From Prevotella sp. (GTDB taxonomy: Bacteria; Bacteroidota; Bacteroidia; Bacteroidales; Bacteroidaceae): a DNA stretch of 54,719 nucleotides. The stretch's first letter is position 1; every line of letters starts with the position of its first letter. The notes beneath the pieces are model-generated. The model was not told where the DNA came from. It made no database searches and worked only from the letters and a program-made list of their open reading frames with translations. The translations under genes were made by a program, and so were the position numbers. Where the stretch lies: assembly GCA_017557405.1 (NCBI GenBank), contig JAFYYV010000008.1, positions 1 to 54,719 of the forward strand, given 5' to 3'. This document shows positions 43,969-52,852 of the stretch, piece by piece.

Positions 43969-45132
43969 ATGGATATTGAATTTGTAAGAAGCCGTTTCAT
44001 CAAGCATTTTGATGGCAAAACAGGAAACATCTATGCATCTCCTGGTCGTATTAACCTCATTGGTGAGCACACCGACTATAATGGTGGATTTGTGTTCCCA
44101 GGAGCAGTAGACAAAGGCATTATGGCCGAAATGCGTCCCAATGGAACAGAAAGTACGATTCGCGCCTATTCAATCGATTTGAAAGACCGTGTTGACTTTG
44201 ATTTCCATGATGGTCAAGGACCTCGCGCTAGCTGGGCACGCTACATCTACGGTATCACCTTGGAGATGGAGAAATTAGGAGTTCCTGTAAAGGGATACAA
44301 CATTGCATTTGCAGGTGATGTCCCCCTCGGTGCTGGTATGTCTTCTTCGGCTGCTATGGAGAGCTGCTTCGCTTGTGGATTGAACGACCTCTTCGGTGAA
44401 AACAAAGTTTCTAAGTGGGACATCGTTTTGGCTGGTCAGGCTACTGAGCACAACTATTGTGGTGTGAATTGCGGTATTATGGACCAGTTTGCCAGCGTCT
44501 TCGGACAGGCAGGAAAACTGATGCGTCTCGATTGCCGTAGCCGTGAGTTCGAGTACTTCCCCTTCAATCCCGAAGGCTACAAGCTTGTGTTGCTGAACTC
44601 GTGCGTGAAACACGAATTGGCAGGCAGCCCCTACAACGATCGCCGCAACTCGTGCGAGAACGTTGTGAAGCACATTGCAGCCAAACATCCAGAAGGAACC
44701 TTCGAGACCTTGCGTGATTGCACATGGGAACAACTCGATGAGGTTCGTGCTGAAGTTGGTGAAGAAGATTACAAGCGTGCACACTTCGTGCTCGGTGAAA
44801 AAGACCGTGTGCTTGCTGTTTGCGATGCATTGGTAGCTGGTGATTACGAGACCGTTGGTAAGAAGATGTATGAAACACACGATGGCCTGTCCAAGGAATA
44901 TGAAGTATCGTGTGAAGAACTCGACTTCCTCAACGACATCGCTAAAGAATGTGGTGTGACAGGTTCTCGAATCATGGGTGGCGGCTTCGGAGGTTGTACC
45001 ATCAACCTGGTGAAAGACGAGCTCTATGAGCCATTCATCAAGACTGCCTGCCAGAAGTATTTCGAGAAATATGGTAAGGCACCGAAGGTCTATGATGTCG
45101 TTATCAGCGATGGTTCGCGCAAGATCTGCTAA
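43969..45132 (+). CDS. galK: Galactokinase
   Basis: This 387-residue GHMP kinase phosphorylates galactose at C1. SPGRINLIGEHTDYNGGFV is the sugar-binding start motif of galactokinases; GDVPLGAGMSSSAAME is the ATP-binding GHMP motif; GVNCGIMDQFASVFG carries the catalytic Asp region; and GSRIMGGGFGGCTINLV is the third motif. Cytoplasmic. It follows galM after 46 bp and precedes a hairpin and the transporter gene. Normal length, intact frame. Confidence 0.97.
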   Translation: MDIEFVRSRFIKHFDGKTGNIYASPGRINLIGEHTDYNGGFVFPGAVDKGIMAEMRPNGTESTIRAYSIDLKDRVDFDFHDGQGPRASWARYIYGITLEMEKLGVPVKGYNIAFAGDVPLGAGMSSSAAMESCFACGLNDLFGENKVSKWDIVLAGQATEHNYCGVNCGIMDQFASVFGQAGKLMRLDCRSREFEYFPFNPEGYKLVLLNSCVKHELAGSPYNDRRNSCENVVKHIAAKHPEGTFETLRDCTWEQLDEVRAEVGEEDYKRAHFVLGEKDRVLAVCDALVAGDYETVGKKMYETHDGLSKEYEVSCEELDFLNDIAKECGVTGSRIMGGGFGGCTINLVKDELYEPFIKTACQKYFEKYGKAPKVYDVVISDGSRKIC

Positions 45133-45152
45133 CAAATCGTCCATGAACAACG

Positions 45153-45180
45153 GATTGGGAGTCTTCCGAGGCTCCCAATC
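45153..45180 (+). terminator. Hairpin between galK and the transporter gene
   Basis: GATTGGGAG (45153-45161) and CTCCCAATC (45172-45180) pair perfectly. The following sequence, TTACACTAATCTTTTAATTT, is only moderately T-rich. It may cause partial termination or stabilise the galM-galK mRNA. Confidence 0.5.
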
Positions 45181-45270
45181 TTACACTAATCTTTTAATTT
45201 AGAAAAGGGGAATGAATCTACTCCACCCCATCTATTGATGGAAAATCAAAAAACGACAAAAACAAAAACA

Positions 45271-46557
45271 ATGAGTACTAGCAAAAATACAAATCTTGTG
45301 GCGATCATCACCATGTGTTTCATCTTCGCCATGATTAGCTTCGTCACCAATATGGGTGCACCTTTTGGTAACATTTGGGGCTTCAAATACGATTTCGCAG
45401 CTTCATGGGGTAACCTCATGAACTTCACCGCCTATCTCTTTATGGGTATTCCTTCGGGTATGCTCCTGAAGAAAATTGGTTATAAGAAGACCGCTCTAGC
45501 CGCATTGCTCGTGGGTATTGTCGGTCTTGCTTTGCAATACCTCTCCAGCATCTACGGTGATGACATCAAGGTGAACGAGATGAATGGTGCTCCTGTAGCC
45601 CTCAACCTCTACATCTACCTCCTCGGTGCTCTCGTATGCGGATTCTGCGTCTGCATGCTCAACACCGTTGTCAACCCGATGCTTAACATGCTCGGTGGTG
45701 GTGGTAACAAGGGTAACCAATTGATTCAGATTGGTGGAACCTTGAACTCACTCACAGCCACACTCACCCCTCTACTCGCTGGTGTGCTTGTAGGAACTGT
45801 TACCGAGAAGACCTCAATGACTGACGTGTCTCCTCTGCTCTTCATCGGTATGGCCGTATTTGCCATCTCGTTCGTTATCATCAGCCGTGTTAATATTCCA
45901 GAGCCTAACATTGGCAAGAGTGACTCGCTGATGGATTCTATGAAGGGCGCACTCCGTTTCCGCCATCTCATCCTCGGTGTCATCGCCATCTTCTTCTACG
46001 TAGGTGTTGAGATTGGTATTCCTATGGAACTCAACTTCTATGTTACCAACTTCCATGGTGGCTTTGAAGGTTCAGCAGCACTCGGTGGAACACTCGCAGC
46101 AAGTTATTGGTTTATGATGCTGATTGGCCGATTCTCATCAACACTCATTTCAGGCAAAGTAAGCACAAAGACCCAGATGACCGTTGTATCTACAGTCGCC
46201 ATCTGCTTGTTGCTGATTGCCATCTTCCTGCCCGAAAGTGCAACCACCAGCATTGGTGGCCACGATGTACCTCTGAAGGTGTTCTTCATCGCAGCTTGCG
46301 GACTTTGCACCTCTATCATGTGGGGTGGTATCTTCAACCTCTCTGTTGAAGGTCTTGGCAAGTACACCGAAGCAGCCAGCGGAATCTTCATGATGATGGT
46401 GGTTGGTGGTGGATTGATGCCTTGGCTCCAAGATATCATTGCCAAGTCAAGTGGTGCCATTACCAGTTATTGGCTCCAAGTGGCAATGGTTGCATACATC
46501 CTCTTCTACGCCCTCATCGGTTGTAAGAATGTCAACAAAGATATCGAAGTTGAATAA
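45271..46557 (+). CDS. MFS sugar transporter (glucose/galactose GluP/FucP type)
   Basis: This is a 428-residue inner-membrane protein from MSTSKNTN, or 439 from the ATG at 45238. It has about twelve hydrophobic segments and the FucP/GluP pattern: FVTNMGAPFGNIWGFKYDF in place of helix 1-2, an LVCGFCVCMLNTVVNPMLNMLGGGGNKGNQLIQIGGTLNSL core, and VSTVAI/ASYWFMMLIGRF in the second half. It probably imports galactose, possibly glucose, with protons. It is the third gene of the gal operon, after a hairpin, and is closed by a good terminator. Confidence 0.9.
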   Translation: MSTSKNTNLVAIITMCFIFAMISFVTNMGAPFGNIWGFKYDFAASWGNLMNFTAYLFMGIPSGMLLKKIGYKKTALAALLVGIVGLALQYLSSIYGDDIKVNEMNGAPVALNLYIYLLGALVCGFCVCMLNTVVNPMLNMLGGGGNKGNQLIQIGGTLNSLTATLTPLLAGVLVGTVTEKTSMTDVSPLLFIGMAVFAISFVIISRVNIPEPNIGKSDSLMDSMKGALRFRHLILGVIAIFFYVGVEIGIPMELNFYVTNFHGGFEGSAALGGTLAASYWFMMLIGRFSSTLISGKVSTKTQMTVVSTVAICLLLIAIFLPESATTSIGGHDVPLKVFFIAACGLCTSIMWGGIFNLSVEGLGKYTEAASGIFMMMVVGGGLMPWLQDIIAKSSGAITSYWLQVAMVAYILFYALIGCKNVNKDIEVE

Positions 46558-46581
46558 TCGAATTTGATTTCATAAACCATT

Positions 46582-46616
46582 AAAGGCCTGCATTCGGAAA
46601 CGACTTGTAGGCCTTT
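46582..46616 (+). terminator. Terminator of the galactose operon
   Basis: AAAGGCCT (46582-46589) pairs with AGGCCTTT (46609-46616), followed by a T/A-rich stretch. It separates the gal and ara operons. Confidence 0.65.
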
Positions 46617-46670
46617 GAATATTTATTATGTTAGCCTTATAATATTTAAAAAGTGTAAAAACAACACATT

Positions 46671-46686
46671 TATGTTATATAACATA
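46671..46686. promoter_or_regulatory. Candidate AraR operator
   Basis: TATGTTATATAACATA is a perfect 16-bp palindrome just upstream of the -33/-7 region of the arabinose operon, 79 bp before its first gene. The operon contains an AraR-type regulator gene, so this is the natural candidate site. I do not have the published motif at hand to compare exactly. Confidence 0.5.
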
Positions 46687-46692
46687 TTTTCT

Positions 46693-46726
46693 TTTGCGAT
46701 AATATCAAATATAAGTTGTAATTTTA
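46693..46726 (+). promoter_or_regulatory. Probable promoter of the arabinose operon
   Basis: TTTG (46693-46696), 22 bp, TAATTTTA (46719-46726). Both the spacing and the last base of the -7 box are off-consensus, as expected for a regulated promoter. Confidence 0.4.
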
Positions 46727-46764
46727 CACCAAAATATCAAGTACTAACTTAATAATCCATTTTT

Positions 46765-47922
46765 ATGCGTAAACTTACAAGTATTTTCATGGGAATCGGA
46801 ATGGCAGCCATTCTGTTCTCATCGTGTTCAAAAGGCAATCAAACCCTTTCAGGACTTGATCCTGCTGCATTCGACACAACCATCAACGGCAAACCCGTGA
46901 AACTGTACACACTGACCAACAAGAGCGGTATGGAAGTTTGTATCACCAACTTTGGCGGACGTATTGTCTCGCTGATGGCAAAAGACAAGAATGGCGCCTT
47001 TGTGGATGTCGTGCTTGGCTATGACAACATCGCCCAGTATGCTGACACGGTTAACAGCCCCAGTGACTTTGGTGCAACTATTGGCCGTTATGCAAACCGT
47101 ATCAACAAAGGTCAGTTGACCATTGCAGGACAGAAGATCCAATTGCCCACCAACAACTTCGGTCACTGTCTCCATGGAGGACCTTCTGGATGGCAATATC
47201 AAGTGTACGATGCTGAGCAGATTGACCAACAGACTTTGAAACTGACCATCGTTTCTCCTGATGGCGACAATGGCTTCCCTGGAACCGTAACAGCTACAGC
47301 CACTTACAAACTGACTGACGACGATGCACTTGATTGCACTTTCGAGGCAACCACTGATAAGGAAACAGTTATCAACATGTGCAACCATTCTTATTTCACG
47401 CTTACAGGAGATCCTTCACAACCTGGCACGAACATGATTCTTCACGTGAATGCTGACAAGATGACTCCCGTTGACACTACCTATATGACAACAGGTGAGA
47501 TTCGTGATGTCTATGGTTCTTCATTGGATTTCAACAAGCCTCGTGCTCTTTATGAACTCATTGGCGACACCACCGAACATCAAATCAAATACGCAGGTGG
47601 TTTCGATCACAACTATGTGTTGAACACATATAAAGATGGACAGGGCAACGAACAGAAACTGGCTGCCAGCCTCTATGCCGAGAACACAGGTATCTTCCTG
47701 CAGGTTTACACCAACGAACCAGGTATCCAGGTTTATACAGGCAACTTCCAAGGCACTGGTATCGTTTGCAAACATGGCATCAAATATCCGAAGCATGTCA
47801 GCGTATGTCTTGAGACACAGAAATATCCTGACTCACCCAACAAGAAAGATTGGCCAAGTCCATATCTGAAGCCAGATGAGAAATACATGAGCCATTGTGT
47901 ATACAAGTTCTCAACCAAATAA
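46765..47922 (+). CDS. Lipoprotein aldose 1-epimerase
   Basis: This 385-residue mutarotase has a lipoprotein signal peptide (MRKLTSIFMGIGMAAILFSSC), so it acts outside the cytoplasm. The fold matches the galM product: ATIGRYANRINKGQLTI, NNFGHCLHGGPSGW (His), MCNHSYFTLTG (second His) and ETQKYPDSPNKKDWP. It is the first gene of the arabinose operon. In the related operon known from Bacteroides thetaiotaomicron a mutarotase also accompanies the arabinose genes. Its likely task is to present the correct anomer of arabinose or other sugars to the symporter encoded next. Confidence 0.92.
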   Translation: MRKLTSIFMGIGMAAILFSSCSKGNQTLSGLDPAAFDTTINGKPVKLYTLTNKSGMEVCITNFGGRIVSLMAKDKNGAFVDVVLGYDNIAQYADTVNSPSDFGATIGRYANRINKGQLTIAGQKIQLPTNNFGHCLHGGPSGWQYQVYDAEQIDQQTLKLTIVSPDGDNGFPGTVTATATYKLTDDDALDCTFEATTDKETVINMCNHSYFTLTGDPSQPGTNMILHVNADKMTPVDTTYMTTGEIRDVYGSSLDFNKPRALYELIGDTTEHQIKYAGGFDHNYVLNTYKDGQGNEQKLAASLYAENTGIFLQVYTNEPGIQVYTGNFQGTGIVCKHGIKYPKHVSVCLETQKYPDSPNKKDWPSPYLKPDEKYMSHCVYKFSTK

Positions 47923-47967
47923 ACTACAAATCTCTAAGCAAACAATAATCATCAAATCATCTATAAA

Positions 47968-49713
47968 ATGAACTGGAATACAAATGAATTCTTATGGCTC
48001 GACTGGGTTGTTCTTGCAATCGGTGTTCTTGCCATTGTATGGGCGGTCTATCACGCCATCAAGAAAGATAAGGAGAAGATGAAGGGAGCAGACTCGCAGG
48101 ACTATCTGTTCGGTAAGGGCGAACCTTGGTATGTGATTGGTGCGGCTATTTTTGCTGCCAACATCGGTTCCGAGCACTTGGTTGGTCTTGCTGGAACAGG
48201 CGCCAAGGATGGTGTCGGTATGGCCCACTGGGAGATGCAAGGATGGATGATCCTCATTCTCGGATGGCTCTTCGTACCGTTCTATCAGTTGCTCAACAAC
48301 AAAATGGGCAAAATCATCACCATGCCCGACTTCTTGAAGTTCCGCTACACACAACGTACAGGCTCCTGGCTGTCAATCATCACGCTGATTGCTTATGTGC
48401 TGACCAAAGTATCAGTTACGGCTTTCACAGGTGGTATCTTCTTTGAATACCTGCTTGGCCTGCCGTTCTGGTATGGTGCCATTGGCCTGATTGCAATCAC
48501 TGCCGTATTCACCGTCTTTGGTGGTATGAAGGGTGTGATGACACTCTCGGCCATTCAGACTCCTATTCTTATCATTGGTTCGTTCCTCGTGTTGTTCCTT
48601 GGTTTGAACATGCTCGGCGATGGTAGCATCACTGCCGGATGGGGCGAGATGATGAAAGTCTGTAATGCAGCTCACGATGGCTTTGGAACCACCCATATGT
48701 TCCACCCCGACAAGGCCGACCCAATGTATCCTCAATTCCCTGGCTACGTAGTGTTCCTTGGAGCCTCCATCATTGGCTTCTGGTATTGGTGTACCGACCA
48801 GCACATCGTTCAACGTGTGCTTGGACAGACCAAAGGCGAGCACAACACCGAAGTGATGAAGCGAGCACGCCGCGGTACCATCTGCGCCGGTTACTTCAAA
48901 CTTCTCCCTGTGTTCATGTTCCTCATTCCTGGTATGGTGGCTTATGCACTCTCGCTGAAGACTGGTAGCGGTATTGAAATGGACATCACCAATACACACG
49001 ACACCGATGGTGCCTTCGCCATGATGGTGAAGAACATTCTGCCAGCTGGTGTGAAAGGTATCGTGACCATCGGTTTCATCTGCGCTCTTGTTGCCTCTCT
49101 GGCTGCATTCTTCAACAGTTGTGCCACCCTCTTCACTGAGGACTTCTACAAGCCCATGAAGAAGGGTAAGAGCGAGGCTCATTACGTATTCGTTGGCCGT
49201 ACCGCTACTGTTGTAGTCGTGATTCTTGGCTTGCTTTGGATGCCTATCATGATGGGTATGGGTAACCTTTACAGCTACCTGCAGGATATCCAGTCACTGA
49301 TTGCTCCCGCTATGGTTGCCGTCTTCACGCTCGGTATCTTCTCGAAGAAAATCACGCCAAAAGCTGGTGAATGGGGTCTCATTGGTGGCTTCCTCATCGG
49401 TATGCTACGCCTGCTCACCAACGTGCTCACCGAATCGGGCAAGGCCACTATGAGCGGTGCCTTCTGGGAGAACACCACATGGTTCTGGCAGACCAACTGG
49501 CTCATCTTCGAGTGCTGGTTGCTGGTGTTCATCATCGTACTCATGATTGTGGTGTCGTTCTTCACTCCTGCTCCCTCGAAGGCACAGGTTGAAGCCATCA
49601 CCTTCACCGGCGATTATCGCCGTCAGATCCGTGAGAGTTGGGGCGTTTGGGATATCGTTGCAACACTTGGTGTTGTAGCTCTCTGCGCTTGTTTCTATGC
49701 TTATTTCTGGTAA
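47968..49713 (+). CDS. Sodium/solute symporter (SSS family, SGLT-like)
   Basis: This 581-residue inner-membrane protein has about 14 hydrophobic segments. FAANIGSEHLVGLAGTGAKDG and GWLFVPFYQLLNNKMGKIITMPDFLKFRY are the typical SGLT motifs of the first half; GFWYWCTDQHIVQRVLGQTKGEH is the helix-loop conserved in sugar symporters; and a FFNSCATLFTEDFYKP segment follows. It probably imports L-arabinose with sodium, judged from the operon. It lies between the mutarotase (45 bp) and araR (21 bp). Confidence 0.93.
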   Translation: MNWNTNEFLWLDWVVLAIGVLAIVWAVYHAIKKDKEKMKGADSQDYLFGKGEPWYVIGAAIFAANIGSEHLVGLAGTGAKDGVGMAHWEMQGWMILILGWLFVPFYQLLNNKMGKIITMPDFLKFRYTQRTGSWLSIITLIAYVLTKVSVTAFTGGIFFEYLLGLPFWYGAIGLIAITAVFTVFGGMKGVMTLSAIQTPILIIGSFLVLFLGLNMLGDGSITAGWGEMMKVCNAAHDGFGTTHMFHPDKADPMYPQFPGYVVFLGASIIGFWYWCTDQHIVQRVLGQTKGEHNTEVMKRARRGTICAGYFKLLPVFMFLIPGMVAYALSLKTGSGIEMDITNTHDTDGAFAMMVKNILPAGVKGIVTIGFICALVASLAAFFNSCATLFTEDFYKPMKKGKSEAHYVFVGRTATVVVVILGLLWMPIMMGMGNLYSYLQDIQSLIAPAMVAVFTLGIFSKKITPKAGEWGLIGGFLIGMLRLLTNVLTESGKATMSGAFWENTTWFWQTNWLIFECWLLVFIIVLMIVVSFFTPAPSKAQVEAITFTGDYRRQIRESWGVWDIVATLGVVALCACFYAYFW

Positions 49714-49734
49714 TAAATAGAAGTATCTACAAAT

Positions 49735-50412
49735 ATGACTCAATATTATAGTGAACATTCCAAAGTATGGGTTTCTGTTGATTGCATCGTCTTTGGATTT
49801 GAAGACAATAAGTTGAAATTACTCATCGGACGACGCCAAATGGATCCAGGACGGGGTGAATGGTCACTTTATGGAGGATTTGTCAAGAATGACGAGAGTC
49901 TGGAGGACGCGGCAAACCGCGTTCTCCAAGACCTCACTGGTCTTAAGAAGATCTACATGAAACAAGTCGGTGCATTCGGTGCCATCGATCGTGACCCAGG
50001 TGAACGCGTTATCTCAGTGGCCTATTGCGCATTGATCAACGTGAAAGACTACGATGACAAACTACGTCAAGAGCATGGACTCCAGTGGGTGAACATCGAT
50101 GCACTGCCCAAGTTGTATTCCGACCATAATATTATGGTACAGAAGGCCATTATCTTGTTGCGCCGCCGCATCAACACCGAGCCATTGAGTTTCAATCTGC
50201 TGCCCGATTTGTTCACGCTTACCCAATTACAACATGTCTATGAGGCTATCCTTGGCGAAGAAATAGACAAACGCAATTTCCGTAAGCGCATCAAGCAGAT
50301 AGACTTCATTGAGAAGACTGAACTTATTGACAAGTTCACATCGAAACGTGGTGCAGCCCTGTACCGCTTCAACAAGAAGATGTATCAAGAAGAACCGAAC
50401 TTTAAACTGTAA
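49735..50412 (+). CDS. araR: AraR, Nudix-type arabinose regulator
   Basis: This 225-residue protein belongs to the NrtR-type regulators. An N-terminal Nudix domain (about 10-145) is followed by a winged helix (about 150-225, with LFTLTQLQHVYEAILGEEIDKRNFRKRIKQ). The Nudix box reads GGFVKNDESLEDAANRVLQDLTGL: the catalytic R-E and E-E pairs are replaced by R-V and Q-D, so it should be a ligand sensor, not a hydrolase. The best-known relative is AraR of B. thetaiotaomicron, which controls an arabinose operon with the same gene content and responds to L-arabinose. Here it would act on the palindrome at 46671. Confidence 0.9.
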   Translation: MTQYYSEHSKVWVSVDCIVFGFEDNKLKLLIGRRQMDPGRGEWSLYGGFVKNDESLEDAANRVLQDLTGLKKIYMKQVGAFGAIDRDPGERVISVAYCALINVKDYDDKLRQEHGLQWVNIDALPKLYSDHNIMVQKAIILLRRRINTEPLSFNLLPDLFTLTQLQHVYEAILGEEIDKRNFRKRIKQIDFIEKTELIDKFTSKRGAALYRFNKKMYQEEPNFKL

Positions 50413-50440
50413 CTAATTCGGAATTCGTAATAAAACTAAT

Positions 50441-51151
50441 ATGCTCGAAGAACTAAAACAAAAAGTATTCAAGGCCAACCTCGACTTGGTAAAGCAAGGA
50501 TTGGTCATCTTCACTTGGGGTAACGTTTCTGGCATCGACCGCGAAAAAGGACTGGTTGTCATCAAACCCTCTGGCGTCAGCTACGATGAGATGAAGGCTG
50601 AAGATATGGTTGTGGTTGACTTGGAAACAGGTAAGGTTGTTGAGGGCGATTTGAACCCTTCTAGCGACACACCTACACACCTTGTTTTATATAAGGCATT
50701 CCCCAACATTCAAGGTGTGGTACACACCCACTCCACCTACGCCACCGCTTTCGCTCAAGCTGGCAAGGATATCCCAAACATTGGCACTACACATGCCGAC
50801 TACTTCTATAAGGACATTCCTTGCACACGCGACATGACTGAGGCTGAAGTGAAAGGACAATATGAGCTGGAAACAGGAAACGTCATCGTGGACGAGATTC
50901 TGAACATCCGCAAGATCAATCCCGATCATACGCCTGCTGTCTTGGTGAAGAATCACGGACCATTCTCGTGGGGTACATCTCCCGACAATGCCGTTTACAA
51001 CGCCAAGGTGATGGAGCAATGCGCCAAGATGGCCTTCGTGGCTTTCTCGGTGAACCCCAATCTGACCATGAATCCATTGCTCATTGAGAAGCACTACATG
51101 CGCAAGCACGGTCCCAATGCCTATTATGGTCAGAAAGGTCAGAAACACTAA
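50441..51151 (+). CDS. araD: L-ribulose-5-phosphate 4-epimerase
   Basis: This 236-residue class II aldolase-type, zinc-dependent enzyme converts L-ribulose 5-phosphate to D-xylulose 5-phosphate. [12 protein letters not shown] and [11 protein letters not shown] bind the phosphate; [15 protein letters not shown] precedes [17 protein letters not shown], which carries two zinc His; and [12 protein letters not shown]-type sequence (here [12 protein letters not shown]) gives the third. The family ends with [14 protein letters not shown]. It is the last step that links arabinose to the pentose phosphate pathway. Fourth gene of the operon. Confidence 0.96.
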   Translation: MLEELKQKVFKANLDLVKQGLVIFTWGNVSGIDREKGLVVIKPSGVSYDEMKAEDMVVVDLETGKVVEGDLNPSSDTPTHLVLYKAFPNIQGVVHTHSTYATAFAQAGKDIPNIGTTHADYFYKDIPCTRDMTEAEVKGQYELETGNVIVDEILNIRKINPDHTPAVLVKNHGPFSWGTSPDNAVYNAKVMEQCAKMAFVAFSVNPNLTMNPLLIEKHYMRKHGPNAYYGQKGQKH

Positions 51152-51301
51152 GCAAATTGACAATTTACGATGTACAATTGCCAAGTGAGAAACAACAAAA
51201 AATCTATTAATATCATTATTAACCAATGATATGCGAAAATTGGAAGTTGAATGAATCAGCAACTATCCATTTTCAATTATCAATTTAAAAATTTAAAAAC
51301 T

Positions 51302-52834
51302 ATGTTTGAGAATTTAGAAGTATGGTGGGTAACTGGTGCACAGTTGCTCTATGGAGGTGACGCAGTCGTGGCTGTCGACGGTCATAGCAAGGAAATGGTG
51401 GAAGGCTTGAACAAGAGCGGCATCATCCCTATCAAGGTTGTCTATAAAGGAACTGCCAATAGTTCGAAGGAAGTGGAAGCCGTCATGAAGGCTGCCAACA
51501 ACGAAGACAAGTGCGTGGGTATCATTACTTGGATGCACACCTTCTCTCCTGCCAAGATGTGGATCAAGGGTCTTCAGGATCTCCAGAAGCCTCTCCTCCA
51601 CTTCCACACCCAGTACAACGCTGAGATTCCCTGGGACAAGATTGACATGGACTTCATGAACCTGAACCAGAGCGCTCACGGAGACATAGAGTTTGGTCAC
51701 ATCTGCACCCGCATGCGTGTACCTCGCAAGGTGGTTTGCGGTTATTGGAAGGATGAGGACGTTCAGAAGAAGATTGCCGTTTGGGCTCGTGTGGCAGCTG
51801 GAGTTGCCGATGCCAAGAACGTGCGTTGCTTGATGTTCGGTATGAACATGAACAACGTGGCTGTGACCGATGGCGACCGTGTTGAGTTTGAGCAGCGTCT
51901 CGGCTACCATGTAGATTACTATCCCGTCTCCTCGCTGATGGAGTACTACAAGAAGGTGACCGATGCTGAGGCTGATGAGCTCGTTGAGGAATACAAGAAG
52001 CTCTACACCATCAAGATTGACGAGAGTGGTGAGGAGGTTTATTGGGAGAAGGTTAAGAACTCTGCAAAGGCTGAAATCGCTCTGCGTCGTGTATTGAAGG
52101 ATGAGGGTGCAACCGCTTTCACCACCAACTTCGATGACCTCGGCGATGCTGACATCGATGCTCCCGACTTCTGCGGCTTCGATCAGATTCCTGGTCTTGC
52201 ATCTCAGCGTCTGATGGAAGAAGGTTATGGTTTCGGTGCCGAAGGCGACTGGAAGACCGCCTGCCTCTATCGTTCGCTTTGGGTCATCCAGCAGGGTATG
52301 CCCACAGGTTGCTCATTCCTTGAGGACTACACCCTCAACTTCGCTGGCGACCGTTCTTCTTGCCTGCAGAGCCACATGCTCGAGATCTGCCCGCTTATCG
52401 CTACTGACAAACCCAAGTTGGAGGTTCACTTCCTTGGCATCGGTATCCGCAAGCAGCAAACCGCCCGCCTCGTGTTCACCTCTAAGGTTGGACGCGGCAT
52501 CAAGGCCACCATCGTCGACCTCGGCAACCGTTTCCGCCTGATTTCTCAGGAGGTTGAGTGCATCGAGCCGAAGCCCATGCCTCACCTGCCCGTTGCCTCT
52601 GCTCTTTGGGTTCCCCAACCCACGTTCGAGATTGGTGCTGGCGCATGGATTCTCGCCGGTGGTACACACCACAGTGCATTCTCCTACGACATCAACGAGG
52701 AGTATTGGGAGGACTTCGCCGAGATGACTGGCATCGAGTATGTCAAGATCAACAAGGACACGAAGACCAGCGAGTTCAAGCAGACGCTCCGCAACAACGA
52801 AGTGTATTATATGCTTAACAAGGCTTTGATGTAA
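51302..52834 (+). CDS. araA: L-arabinose isomerase
   Basis: This 510-residue Mn-dependent enzyme converts L-arabinose to L-ribulose. The start MFENLEVWWVTGAQLLYG is the normal AraA beginning; the open frame extends 17 residues upstream, through an A/T-rich repeat-like leader. The blocks GIITWMHTFSPAKMWIKGL, HTQYNAEIPWDKIDMDFMNLNQSAHGDIE and the metal ligands in GAEGDWK and HMLEICP are visible. The C-terminal GGTHHSAFSYDI closes the site. The 150-bp gap before it contains TTCAATTATCAATTT-type A/T repeats. It could give araA separate mRNA stability or initiation. Confidence 0.97.
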   Translation: MFENLEVWWVTGAQLLYGGDAVVAVDGHSKEMVEGLNKSGIIPIKVVYKGTANSSKEVEAVMKAANNEDKCVGIITWMHTFSPAKMWIKGLQDLQKPLLHFHTQYNAEIPWDKIDMDFMNLNQSAHGDIEFGHICTRMRVPRKVVCGYWKDEDVQKKIAVWARVAAGVADAKNVRCLMFGMNMNNVAVTDGDRVEFEQRLGYHVDYYPVSSLMEYYKKVTDAEADELVEEYKKLYTIKIDESGEEVYWEKVKNSAKAEIALRRVLKDEGATAFTTNFDDLGDADIDAPDFCGFDQIPGLASQRLMEEGYGFGAEGDWKTACLYRSLWVIQQGMPTGCSFLEDYTLNFAGDRSSCLQSHMLEICPLIATDKPKLEVHFLGIGIRKQQTARLVFTSKVGRGIKATIVDLGNRFRLISQEVECIEPKPMPHLPVASALWVPQPTFEIGAGAWILAGGTHHSAFSYDINEEYWEDFAEMTGIEYVKINKDTKTSEFKQTLRNNEVYYMLNKALM

Positions 52835-52852
52835 TCAAAGAACAGTATAATT

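Noticed and set aside
46765-47922. Simple duplicate of galM
   Set aside because: The second mutarotase has its own lipoprotein signal and clearly different sequence, and it belongs to the arabinose operon; it is a separate, exported enzyme.
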